32,436 nucleotides of DNA from an uncultured Lachnospiraceae bacterium. GTDB lineage: Bacteria; Bacillota; Clostridia; Lachnospirales; Lachnospiraceae. Position numbers and translations under genes: made by a program. The notes under the pieces were generated by a model. That model did not search any database. It was not told the DNA's origin and saw only the letters and a list, made by a program, of their open reading frames with translations. Positions within the stretch are counted from its first letter, which is position 1; every line of letters begins with the position of its first letter. Positions 13,606 to 20,639 of the stretch are shown here, piece by piece. Location: NCBI GenBank assembly GCA_934364805.1, contig CAKRMH010000024.1:1-32436 (forward strand), read 5' to 3'.

Positions 13606-14016
13606 CTAATCAGGAAAAGGAAGATCGTCCATACAGGGAAGAACTTCACCGTCATGTTGCACAAAGCAACACATATAAGGCTGACGATGATTCTGATCAT
13701 AAGGATCAGGATCATGAAAGTACTTACAGGTAAGACAGGCATTCGGAGTATCCAGCGGAATCTGGTCATTAAACTGGATATAATTTTTAAACTTTGAAAA
13801 AAAAAGCATAAAGTCAGCGGATGTCTGATACTGTCTAGCCAAGGCCATATGATACTCATTCTGCAGGTTTGAATACTCTTCATAAGATTTAAACCAATCA
13901 GAGGACATATACCGGGATATATCCGATAATGTTTCAAGCCTTTTTATCATGGCTGCATTATACGCATCATAAAGCCGGTTAAACTCATCAGTTAAAGTCT
14001 TTTTATCATCACTCAT
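13606..14016 (-). CDS. Cys-containing hypothetical phage protein
   Basis: I choose ATG 14016 (136 aa) because AGGGGG lies about 6-7 nt upstream; GTG 14022 is also possible. The first 80 residues are helical (EFNRLYDAYNAAMIKRLETL). The C-terminal part has CLTCKYFHDP, MCCFVQHDGE and a last Cys, five Cys and two His in about 40 residues, which suggests a small metal-binding module. No family recognised. Early-gene position, after the 76-aa gene and before the palindrome region. Confidence 0.65.
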   Translation of the reverse strand: MSDDKKTLTDEFNRLYDAYNAAMIKRLETLSDISRYMSSDWFKSYEEYSNLQNEYHMALARQYQTSADFMLFFSKFKNYIQFNDQIPLDTPNACLTCKYFHDPDPYDQNHRQPYMCCFVQHDGEVLPCMDDLPFPD

Positions 14017-14027
14017 AACCACACCCC

Positions 14028-14258
14028 CTAATCAAAGACCTTAGATACAAGGTCAGCATGATAAGTAACAAAATCAGCAAGCATAAGCTTATAAGTTCGT
14101 AGATCCTTATTCTTTTCAGATATGGAATCAAACACGCAATCACGATCATGTTGGCAAGATCCCTGGTTGATCAGATCGACCAGCATTACCTGCAAATGAT
14201 CAAGCTGCTTGTTACAATCCGATATTTTTTTAATCAGTTCTAAATATTCTTCTTTCAT
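14028..14258 (-). CDS. 76-aa helical hypothetical phage protein
   Basis: Starts at ATG 14258 behind GGAGG. It begins MKEEYLELIKKISDCNKQLD, is almost wholly helical, and has a CxxxxDC pair in the middle (SCQHDRDC). It is the first gene leftward of the operator region and so the first to be made when the repressor leaves. No family recognised; an early regulator is possible. Confidence 0.65.
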   Translation of the reverse strand: MKEEYLELIKKISDCNKQLDHLQVMLVDLINQGSCQHDRDCVFDSISEKNKDLRTYKLMLADFVTYHADLVSKVFD

Positions 14259-14346
14259 GGCGGCACCTCCAAAAGTATTTTATTAACTGGGAAATAGATG
14301 ATATAATATATTAAATATGGTTTTTGTATCTCAAAGATAGCTCAAA

Positions 14347-14415
14347 ATGTCTACCTTTAATTATAGTATAGACATAATGAGGTACAGTGTCAAGAAAAAT
14401 ATCGAAAAATGTCTA
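14347..14415. promoter_or_regulatory. Prophage switch: early promoter overlapped by repressor operators
   Basis: Leftward promoter: -35 TTGACA (14388-14393), 17-nt spacer, -10 TATACT (14365-14370). ATGTCTA occurs at 14347-14353 and 14409-14415, and its inverse TAGACAT at 14369-14375, covering the -10. The sites flank the promoter between the repressor gene and the early genes, so bound repressor would silence the leftward operon and could control itself. Confidence 0.7.
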
Positions 14416-14437
14416 ACTTTTTCTAGAAAGGAGAATA

Positions 14438-14788
14438 ATGTACTACGAAAATATAACAAAAGTACTAAAAGAAAAGAATTTAACATTAAACAAATTAGCA
14501 AAAGAAATAGGAATAGCACAGTCACCCACAAGCAGATGGAAAAAAGGAATAATGCCTAATGCAGACACATTAATAAAAATATGCAAATATCTAAATGTGT
14601 CAGCAGACTACCTGTTAGATCTGGACGAGACTCCGCCCCCAATATTAACCGATCAGGAACAGAAACTACTAGAACACTTCCGATCGTGTTCGCCTGGAGA
14701 GCAAGAAAGCATTTTACTACTGGCACAAGCAGGTGCAACTAAAGCAGATCAGGAAAAAGAATCATTAAATTTAGAAAATATCGGGTAA
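14438..14788 (+). CDS. XRE/CI-type prophage repressor
   Basis: The 116-aa protein starts at ATG 14438 behind AGGAG. Residues about 5-62 form a Cro/C1 helix-turn-helix (ITKVLKEKNLTLNKLAKEIG, SPTSRWKKGIMPNADTL, LNVSADYLLDLDE). The C-terminal part (LTDQEQKLLEHFRSCSPGEQ) is the short helical end common in small Firmicutes phage repressors; there is no peptidase domain, so no RecA-type self-cleavage. It is divergent from the early genes, next to attR, and followed directly by the attachment site. It most likely maintains the integrated state. Confidence 0.9.
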   Translation: MYYENITKVLKEKNLTLNKLAKEIGIAQSPTSRWKKGIMPNADTLIKICKYLNVSADYLLDLDETPPPILTDQEQKLLEHFRSCSPGEQESILLLAQAGATKADQEKESLNLENIG

Positions 14789-14792
14789 AAAG

Positions 14793-14879
14793 GTAACGAA
14801 AAAAATTAGATTAAATTAAGAAAGAATTTTAGAACTTAAAATTGAAAAAAATAATGTTACAGTCAAAACGTAACGAAAA
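14793..14879 (+). repeat. Direct repeat near attR, possible integrase arm sites
   Basis: GTAACGAAAA occurs at 14793-14802 and 14870-14879, with an inverted GTTAC at 14856-14860. They lie within 110 bp of the right attachment core, where arm-type sites of tyrosine integrases are expected. Confidence 0.35.
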
Positions 14880-14901
14880 CACCCAGAAAGAAGAATATAT
14901 A

Positions 14902-15030
14902 ACTCTTAATCAGGGTGTCCAGGGTTCGAACCCCTGGTGGCGCACTAAAAGTCATCGTTTTAATATAGATAAAAATTGCGAAAAGACCTTTGACGAACAT
15001 AGCGATTCGTTGAGGGTTTTTTATTTTGTA
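14902..15030. repeat. Right attachment site (attR) and host tRNA-Lys terminator
   Basis: Bases 14902-14946 repeat the 3' 43 nt of tRNA-Lys plus CT. After 11 divergent nt, 14958-15030 repeats the terminator block. No 5' half of a tRNA is present here, so this copy is not a functional tRNA gene. Confidence 0.9.
14981..15022 (+). terminator. Original host terminator of tRNA-Lys (attR side)
   Basis: Identical to 5597-5638: a 17-bp stem and an 8-nt loop followed by a T run. It is now separated from its gene by the prophage. Confidence 0.75.
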
Positions 15031-15051
15031 AATTTGGAAATACTGAAAATA

Positions 15052-15098
15052 AACGGAATCCGCAGATCCGATGCAGCTTTGGATCTGCGCATTCCGTT
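15052..15098 (-). terminator. Terminator of trmB
   Basis: An 18-bp stem with one mismatch (15052-15069 with 15081-15098) and an 11-nt loop, followed on the minus strand by TTTATTTTC. It starts 6 nt after the trmB stop. Confidence 0.85.
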
Positions 15099-15103
15099 AT
15101 CAG

Positions 15104-15745
15104 TTAACGGGATGCGATCAGTTTACAGATTGGATTGCCTTTGGAGGAGAATTTCTCTTCGTATTCGGTCATGATGTTGCCTTCATTCATCTTTGGATCA
15201 TGATGCAGATCTCTTGTGGAGGCATCTAAATGCCAGAGTTCGGAAGCCTCGATCTCTTCGAGTGAAAAGGTAAAAAGATCCTGATTATCGGTTTTGAATT
15301 CGATTCTTCCATCTGCGGTAAGGATCTCATGGTAGCGGGCAAGAAATTCGCGGGAAGTCAGGCGTCTTTTCGCATGACGGTCCTTTGGCCATGGATCGGA
15401 AAAGTTTAAATAGATACGGTCAACTTCATTATGGTCGAAAACCTCAGGAAGTGTGGCTGCATCGATACACAGAAAATGTACATTATCTAAAGGATCTTCA
15501 TTGATTTTCTGAACAGCGCGCAGAAGAACACTCGTATAACGTTCGATACCAATGTAATTGATCTGCGGATTCTGTCTTGCAAGATCCATAAGGAACCGGC
15601 CTTTTCCCATGCCGACTTCAATGTGGATCGGATTGGTGTTTGCGAAAAATTCATGCCATTTTCCCTTTAATTCGATTGGATTTTGTATACAAAAAGCGCT
15701 GTTTGAGATAACTTCATCTGCGCCTGGAATATTGCGGAGTCTCAT
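15104..15745 (-). CDS. trmB: tRNA (guanine-N7-)-methyltransferase
   Basis: The 213-aa protein has the full TrmB layout. The SAM motif IHIEVGMGKGRFLMDLA is followed by the acidic end of motif II (YIGIERYTSV), the family signature LNFSDPWPKDRHAKRRL with the catalytic Asp, then FKTDNQDLF and the C-terminal TEYEEKF signature. It methylates G46 of tRNAs to m7G. The start ATG 15745 follows AAAGGA. It is monocistronic and ends at its own terminator, beside the tRNA-Lys insertion site. Confidence 0.97.
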   Translation of the reverse strand: MRLRNIPGADEVISNSAFCIQNPIELKGKWHEFFANTNPIHIEVGMGKGRFLMDLARQNPQINYIGIERYTSVLLRAVQKINEDPLDNVHFLCIDAATLPEVFDHNEVDRIYLNFSDPWPKDRHAKRRLTSREFLARYHEILTADGRIEFKTDNQDLFTFSLEEIEASELWHLDASTRDLHHDPKMNEGNIMTEYEEKFSSKGNPICKLIASR

Positions 15746-15845
15746 TTGTCATTTATTTCCTTTCTGCTAATTATGGAGAAATCCATATACTAGAGTTATT
15801 GTATTATAATTTGCCCGGAGTGAAAAGCCTTTTTTCATAAACCAG

Positions 15846-15874
15846 TTGCATTGTTTTTTTGATGCGATTATACT
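15846..15874 (+). promoter_or_regulatory. Promoter of the D,D-carboxypeptidase gene
   Basis: -35 TTGCAT (15846-15851), 17-nt spacer, -10 TATACT (15869-15874), about 28 nt before the start codon. Confidence 0.65.
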
Positions 15875-15901
15875 TTAAGAAGTTGAGTAAAAAGAGGAGA
15901 A

Positions 15902-17311
15902 ATGGTTCAGATGAAGTTTACAAAGAAACTGAAGAGAGTCACAGCATGCATGCTTGCAGTGCTTTGCATGTTACAGATAAATCCGCAGATTGCAAAAGCG
16001 GATGATGCATACTGGCCGGAAGGTGTGGAGATTGTATCCCCTTCGGCAATCGTAATGGAAGTGAATTCCGGAGCGGTTCTTTATGATAAAAATTCGGATG
16101 AAGTGAATTATCCGGCAAGTATTACAAAGATCATGACCGCATATCTGGCAGTTGAGAACTGTTCGATGGATGAGACGGTTACGTTTTCTGCGGATGCGGT
16201 GTTTAAGAACGAGGGTGCGACTTCCCATATTGCCAGAGATCTGGATGAACAGATGACGATGGAACAGTGTCTGTACGCAGTTCTTTTGAAGTCAGCCAAT
16301 GAATGTGCTTATGCAGTTGCAGAGCATGTGGGCCAGAAGCTTGGCGGAGATTACAGTACGTTTATTGACCTGATGAACAGCACTGCAAAGGACCTCGGCT
16401 GCACCAATACACATTTTAACAATCCGAATGGTCTTCCAGACGAAAATCACTGGACTTCCGCACATGATATGGCTTTGATTGCCAGTGCAGCTTATAAAAA
16501 TGAAACATTCCGCAAGATCGTTGGAACTGGAACTTATGAGATTCCTCCGACAAATAAGCATGCAGAGCCGACACCACTCAGTAATGACCATCAGATGCTG
16601 TATCCGTCCAGAACGAGAAAGTATCTGTACGAATATTGTACTGGTGGTAAGACCGGATTTACAGATGACGCCGGAAATACGCTGGTAACATATGCGGAAA
16701 AAGATGGACTGACACTTGTGTGTGTGATCATGCACAGCACCAATCCGCAGCATTATCTGGATACGACAAGCCTGTTAGATTATTGTTTTAATAATTTCCA
16801 GGCTGTAAATATTGCACAGAACGAGTCGACAATCTCTGACGAGAGTCTGAAAGATAAAGGGATTTTAAACAATCACCAATCCTTTGTGTCGCTCGATGAT
16901 TCCTCTTATATTGTAATTCCGAAGACTGCGTCATTTACAGATGCGGCGTCCACAATGAATGTAGAAGAATCGGATGATGATTCCGTGGCAACGATCCAGT
17001 ATACCTATGCGGGACACGATGTTGGATCTGCTAATATTATCGCGGCACAGGTGGACACTCCGGACACCATGTTTGACGAAACGGAGGCGTCAGATAAGGA
17101 TGAGGGGCGTACGATCGTGATCAAACCGGTCTATGTACTTGGGATTGTCCTTGCTGTGATCGCCATCTGCGCATTGCTCTTTTTTATAAAGAGGTTCTAT
17201 GACAATATCTATGTGATCCGCCATAACCGCACGGTTAAAAAAGACCGGAAGGATCGTTTCCGTGAGACGAAGAAAAAGAAATATAATAAGAAAGACCGTT
17301 TATTCAAATAA
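15902..17311 (+). CDS. D-alanyl-D-alanine carboxypeptidase (S11, PBP5/DacF-like) with C-terminal TM anchor
   Basis: A 469-aa precursor. GAGGAG lies 2 nt before ATG 15902 and 11 nt before in-frame ATG 15911, so either start is possible. Signal peptide to about residue 33 (VTACMLAVLCMLQINPQIAKA). The penicillin-binding catalytic motifs are all present: SITK with Ser73 and Lys76, SAN at 131-133, and KTG at 250-252. The enzyme trims the terminal D-Ala of peptidoglycan stem peptides outside the cell. The usual amphipathic C-terminal anchor is replaced by a hydrophobic helix (YVLGIVLAVIAICALLFFI) and a tail of about 40 residues packed with Lys and Arg. Own promoter and terminator. DacF-like proteins act in growth or sporulation; which applies cannot be told. 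Confidence 0.93.
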   Translation: MVQMKFTKKLKRVTACMLAVLCMLQINPQIAKADDAYWPEGVEIVSPSAIVMEVNSGAVLYDKNSDEVNYPASITKIMTAYLAVENCSMDETVTFSADAVFKNEGATSHIARDLDEQMTMEQCLYAVLLKSANECAYAVAEHVGQKLGGDYSTFIDLMNSTAKDLGCTNTHFNNPNGLPDENHWTSAHDMALIASAAYKNETFRKIVGTGTYEIPPTNKHAEPTPLSNDHQMLYPSRTRKYLYEYCTGGKTGFTDDAGNTLVTYAEKDGLTLVCVIMHSTNPQHYLDTTSLLDYCFNNFQAVNIAQNESTISDESLKDKGILNNHQSFVSLDDSSYIVIPKTASFTDAASTMNVEESDDDSVATIQYTYAGHDVGSANIIAAQVDTPDTMFDETEASDKDEGRTIVIKPVYVLGIVLAVIAICALLFFIKRFYDNIYVIRHNRTVKKDRKDRFRETKKKKYNKKDRLFK

Positions 17312-17318
17312 ACATTTG

Positions 17319-17357
17319 ACAGCAATATCCCATTGCAGGGGTATTGCTGTTTTTTTA
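17319..17357 (+). terminator. Terminator of the carboxypeptidase gene
   Basis: ACAGCAATATCC pairs with GGGGTATTGCTGT around CATTGCA, followed by seven T. Confidence 0.9.
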
Positions 17358-17364
17358 TAGAAGA

Positions 17365-17522
17365 AGCTGCAAAAGACATCCATAGTCTTTTAGATTGGAC
17401 AGATTCACAAAATATTATTTTTTGTTCCATTGTCCGAGAAATTCTAATTCTCTCCCAAGTCACAAAAGAACAATCATTTTGTGAAATCTGCCAAATTATA
17501 TAAATAGATGTCTTTTGCAGCT
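17365..17522. mobile_element. MITE-like nested inverted-repeat element
   Basis: A 158-bp block bounded by a perfect 16-bp inverted repeat AGCTGCAAAAGACATC (17365-17380 with 17507-17522). Inside lies a second pair, CAGATTCACAAAAT (17400-17413) with ATTTTGTGAAATCTG (17476-17490, one bulge). The element can fold into one long hairpin. No coding frame and no clear target-site duplication are seen. It could be a MITE or a structured regulatory RNA region ahead of the next operon. Confidence 0.55.
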
Positions 17523-17637
17523 CTCACTCTATGGCAAACCATAATTTCCAAGGTGGTCCACGTCTCGATTGACGGAATGCTCAAATAAAGGTAGAATATA
17601 TAATAAGTACCACTATAATAATTATGGAGCGGAAAAA

Positions 17638-18267
17638 ATGGAAACGAACTACAAAAGAAAGGATACATCAAAAGCAATATTAGATCAGATTTATGGTTAT
17701 ATTGAGAAGCAGGGCGGAATCGTGAAAAAAGAAGAGCTCAGCAGTCTTGGAATTGATTATCGGAGAATACTTGATTTTGTGGAAAACGGACAGCTGATCC
17801 GTATTAAAAACGGATATTATACCGACCGTGCAGACCGTTTTTCGGAAGAAGAGCTTATCGCACGCCTTTTCCCGGATGCGCTTTTGTGCATGGAGAGTGC
17901 TCTGTATGCGTATGGGTATCTCAAACAGAAGCCGTTTGGATGGAGTCTTGCGGTGGATAAGAACACTTCCAAATCCCGTTTTAAAATGGATTATCCAAAA
18001 GTTATTCCATATTATACAGAACCGGAATCCATGAAGATCGGTGCTTCAAAAATCGTTCTGGATGGGAATCATTTTCAGATTTATGACAAAGACCGCATGA
18101 TCTGTGACTGCCTAAAATACGAAAGCAAGATGGAGCGAGAGACCTTTAAGACTGCAATGCAGGAATACATAAAGGATCCGGATAAGGATATTTCCGCATT
18201 GCTGGAGTATGCAAAGGAGCGGAAGGTCTTAAAGAAAGTACAGAACATGATCGGAGTGTGGCTCTAA
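17638..18267 (+). CDS. AbiEi-type antitoxin / transcriptional regulator
   Basis: I choose ATG 17638 (209 aa) behind GGAGCGG; the frame extends upstream to 17569 without a ribosome binding site. The N-terminal winged helix (KAILDQIYGYIEKQGGIVKK, then LIRIKNGYYTDRAD) and the following domain (DALLCMESALYAYGYL, FQIYDKDRMICDCLKY) are the AbiEi/COG5340 pattern. In type IV abortive-infection systems this protein represses its operon and counters the AbiEii nucleotidyltransferase. The next gene overlaps it as TAATG, as in abiE operons, but that partner is unusual. Cytosolic. Chromosomal genes of this family can also act as plain regulators. Confidence 0.8.
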   Translation: METNYKRKDTSKAILDQIYGYIEKQGGIVKKEELSSLGIDYRRILDFVENGQLIRIKNGYYTDRADRFSEEELIARLFPDALLCMESALYAYGYLKQKPFGWSLAVDKNTSKSRFKMDYPKVIPYYTEPESMKIGASKIVLDGNHFQIYDKDRMICDCLKYESKMERETFKTAMQEYIKDPDKDISALLEYAKERKVLKKVQNMIGVWL

Positions 18268-19181
18268 TGAGACTTGGAATAATTGATGAGACTGCTTTAA
18301 AGGAAAAAAGTGTTTCACTTCAGATCCCTTTTCCAAATCTGCTTTACGGATACGTGCTTGAGGAAACAATGCGGCTGATCAGCGGATCGGAGTATGCGGA
18401 CTTTCTGTGGCTTGCAAATCCGCAGATCCTTGGACTGGATTCCTATAAAAAGGGACAGAATGGCTGCCTTCAGTTTTACTATATGGAAAGCAGTAAAAAG
18501 ATCCCGGAGAATAAACTGATCCCGGGACAGAAATTGTCCTGGAAGCTGGCAACGTATATGATCGCAGTTATATTCAGCAAAGAACGTTCTGTCCATATCA
18601 GCTGGAAAGGCATGGCTGTGCAGAAAGAGCATGGCTTCCAGTGGAATCTGATGGGCGGGATGGATGGTATGGAAGTGCCGCTTGAGGTAAAACTGATTCC
18701 GTTCGAAGACAGTAGTAACTGTATTACGGAAAAGGGTGAGCTGTCACTTTTTATGGAAGAAAAAAAGACGATCGTTTACCGGAGATATCCTTCCGAGAAT
18801 CTTCTTGCGGATAATCTGTGTCAGATCATGAGCCAGCTGGAACTGATCGATTCCATGGAGGCTTACGAGACGGTCGATGAGATTTTGCGGACACAGTCGA
18901 TCAGTGGCCGGAGACTGGTCGATGAACTGACGGATCTGACAGCAAAGACACCAAAGATCCTCCGGCTCAAACGGATGCAGCAGCTGGAATCCTACCGGGA
19001 TTACACCTATATGAAAAAGCGCTGGGAAAAATATGTAAAAGCGACAAAAAGGGAATTGCCGGAATGGCAGGATGTCATGGAACGTCTTGTGAAATTTACA
19101 GAGCCGGTGTGGCGGGCTGTCTGCAAAAAAGAGATTTTCTTTGACGACTGGATGCCGGAGCTGGAAAGATTTCTTGGGTAA
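18267..19181 (+). CDS. Partner of the AbiEi-like regulator, possibly a degenerate AbiEii-like protein
   Basis: I choose ATG 18267 (304 aa), which overlaps the previous stop as TAATG; GTG 18258 is in frame. The overall plan recalls AbiEii: an N-terminal helical lead-in (PFPNLLYGYVLEETMRLISG), a central beta region (VPLEVKLIPFED), then YRRYPSENLLADNLCQIMSQ, which resembles the place where AbiEii proteins read YPxExxLAxKL. The nucleotidyltransferase hallmarks, a GG(T/S)xL turn and a DxD pair, are not visible; the corresponding place reads FLWLANPQILG. It is either a divergent toxin or a non-catalytic derivative. No alternative family is recognised. Confidence 0.5.
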   Translation: MRLGIIDETALKEKSVSLQIPFPNLLYGYVLEETMRLISGSEYADFLWLANPQILGLDSYKKGQNGCLQFYYMESSKKIPENKLIPGQKLSWKLATYMIAVIFSKERSVHISWKGMAVQKEHGFQWNLMGGMDGMEVPLEVKLIPFEDSSNCITEKGELSLFMEEKKTIVYRRYPSENLLADNLCQIMSQLELIDSMEAYETVDEILRTQSISGRRLVDELTDLTAKTPKILRLKRMQQLESYRDYTYMKKRWEKYVKATKRELPEWQDVMERLVKFTEPVWRAVCKKEIFFDDWMPELERFLG

Positions 19182-19193
19182 AGGAGAATCGCT

Positions 19194-20606
19194 GTGCTGG
19201 ATCAGAAACTGACCGAATATACACAATCGAATATTTATCCGTTTCATATGCCGGGCCATAAAAGGCGTCCGATCGATTTTCCGAATCCATACACGATCGA
19301 CATTACAGAGATCGATGGATTTGACAATCTGCATCATGCAGAAGAGATACTCCACGATGCTCAACAGAGAGCGGCAGATTTATACGGAGCAAAACGAAGC
19401 TTTTATCTGGTAAATGGAAGTACCTGCGGACTTTTGGCTGCAATCTGTGCAGCAGCTCCGAAAAAGAGCCGGATTCTGGTTGCGCGGAACAGTCACAAAG
19501 CGGTATATCATGGGATTTTTCTGAATGAATACGATGCGGTATATCTGTATCCGGAGGTTGCTGGTATTGGAATCCAGGGGCAGATCACAGCAGAAGCGGT
19601 TGAAGAGAAACTCACTCTGTATCCGGATATTGCGGCGGTTGTGATAACATCGCCGACCTATGACGGGGTTGTTTCCGATATCAGAAGTATTGCAGAAACG
19701 GTGCATCGGCATGGAATCCCGCTGATCGTGGATGAAGCACATGGAGCACATTTTGGCTTCGGCGGAGGCTTTCCGGAGAATGCGGTGAAGCTTGGGGCTG
19801 ATGTGGTGATCGTAAGTCTGCACAAAACACTTCCGTCTTTTACGCAGACTGCGTTGCTTCATGTCTGCTCGGACCGCATCAAAGAGAAGGATCTCGCAAA
19901 ATATCTCGGAATCTTTGAGACGAGTTCGCCGTCTTATCTTTTTATGGCAGGAATGGAAAAATGTATCCGCATGGTGAAAGACGAGGGGCAGGAGCTGTTT
20001 GGCAATTACCGGAAGCTTCTGGATGATTTTTATGCAAAAGCCGGAAGGCTTGCACATATCCATGTTCTGACCAAAGCGGATCTGTCGGAGTACGAAAGCT
20101 ATGCGTTTGATGATGGAAAGATTCTGATGTTCCCGGACCCGGACTATCTGAACGGCAAACAACTTTATGATATGCTTTTATCGGAGTACCGCCTTCAGAT
20201 GGAGATGGTCACGGACAAATATGTCGTGGCGATGACCAGCATCATGGATACACCAGAAGGGTTTGACCGGCTGATTCATGCATTATATGACATTGATCAG
20301 AAGCTGGAACAGAAAAAGAACAGAAAATCCGCTGCAAAACTTGAATCGAGGTCAATTTATACCGAAAACAAAAAGGTGATGCAGATGCGTGATGCAGAGG
20401 ATGCTCCGCAGCAGGAGATCCCGCTTGAAGAATCTGTTGGAAAAGTGTCTGCTGGCTTTGTATTTTTGTATCCGCCGGGAATTCCGGTCATTGTACCGGG
20501 CGAAGAGATAAACGGGAAGTTTGTAAAGGATATGAAACAGTGCATGCAGCTTGGTCTGGATGTTGAGGGACTTTCTCCCGATGGGCGGATAACAATTGTC
20601 AATTGA
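19194..20606 (+). CDS. Orn/Lys/Arg decarboxylase-family PLP enzyme (YaaO/SpeA-like)
   Basis: The 470-aa protein starts at GTG 19194 behind GGAG. It is a fold-type I PLP enzyme: substrate/PLP entry YPFHMPGHKR, phosphate-binding VNGSTCGLLA, cofactor-ring Asp180 and His183 in VDEAHGAHFG, and Schiff-base Lys211 in SLHKTLPSFTQTA. The C-terminal decarboxylase domain closes with FLYPPGIPVIVPGE. It is shorter than inducible decarboxylases because it lacks the N-terminal wing domain, like the Bacillus SpeA/YaaO type. Likely arginine or lysine decarboxylation for polyamine synthesis; the substrate is not decided by sequence. It heads the conserved cluster through rsmI. Confidence 0.93.
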   Translation: MLDQKLTEYTQSNIYPFHMPGHKRRPIDFPNPYTIDITEIDGFDNLHHAEEILHDAQQRAADLYGAKRSFYLVNGSTCGLLAAICAAAPKKSRILVARNSHKAVYHGIFLNEYDAVYLYPEVAGIGIQGQITAEAVEEKLTLYPDIAAVVITSPTYDGVVSDIRSIAETVHRHGIPLIVDEAHGAHFGFGGGFPENAVKLGADVVIVSLHKTLPSFTQTALLHVCSDRIKEKDLAKYLGIFETSSPSYLFMAGMEKCIRMVKDEGQELFGNYRKLLDDFYAKAGRLAHIHVLTKADLSEYESYAFDDGKILMFPDPDYLNGKQLYDMLLSEYRLQMEMVTDKYVVAMTSIMDTPEGFDRLIHALYDIDQKLEQKKNRKSAAKLESRSIYTENKKVMQMRDAEDAPQQEIPLEESVGKVSAGFVFLYPPGIPVIVPGEEINGKFVKDMKQCMQLGLDVEGLSPDGRITIVN

Positions 20607-20639
20607 AGCGGACTATATTATACTTAAAGGATAGAAAAC

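Larger units (their letters stand above)
5519..14946 (-). mobile_element. Integrated filamentous phage (inovirus) prophage in tRNA-Lys
   Basis: The element lies between 45-bp direct repeats of the tRNA-Lys 3' end; the circular form would be 9,383 bp. It carries a tyrosine integrase next to attL, a CI-type repressor next to attR, a replication initiator, a Zot/pI ATPase, a pVIII-like coat protein, a pIII-like adsorption protein with proline- and glycine-rich linkers, a pV-like protein and small one- or two-TM proteins. Gene order follows Ff phages: V-VII-IX-VIII-terminator-III-VI-I-IG-II. No pIV secretin and no lysis or head-tail genes are present, as expected for a non-lytic filamentous phage of a one-membrane host. 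All key frames are intact, so it may be active. Confidence 0.88.

Noticed and set aside
13342..13609. Plus-strand frames of 67 and 73 aa in the palindrome region
   Set aside because: They cross hairpins and direct repeats, lack ribosome binding sites and have unnatural composition; the region reads as non-coding.
14902..14944. Second tRNA-Lys gene
   Set aside because: Only the 3' part is present; no acceptor 5' strand or D arm lies upstream.
14842..15174. 110-aa plus-strand frame across attR
   Set aside because: It runs through the tRNA remnant and terminator into antisense trmB; not a protein gene.
19380..20162. 260-aa minus-strand frame
   Set aside because: It lies wholly antisense to the decarboxylase, has no clear ribosome binding site and no recognisable domain.
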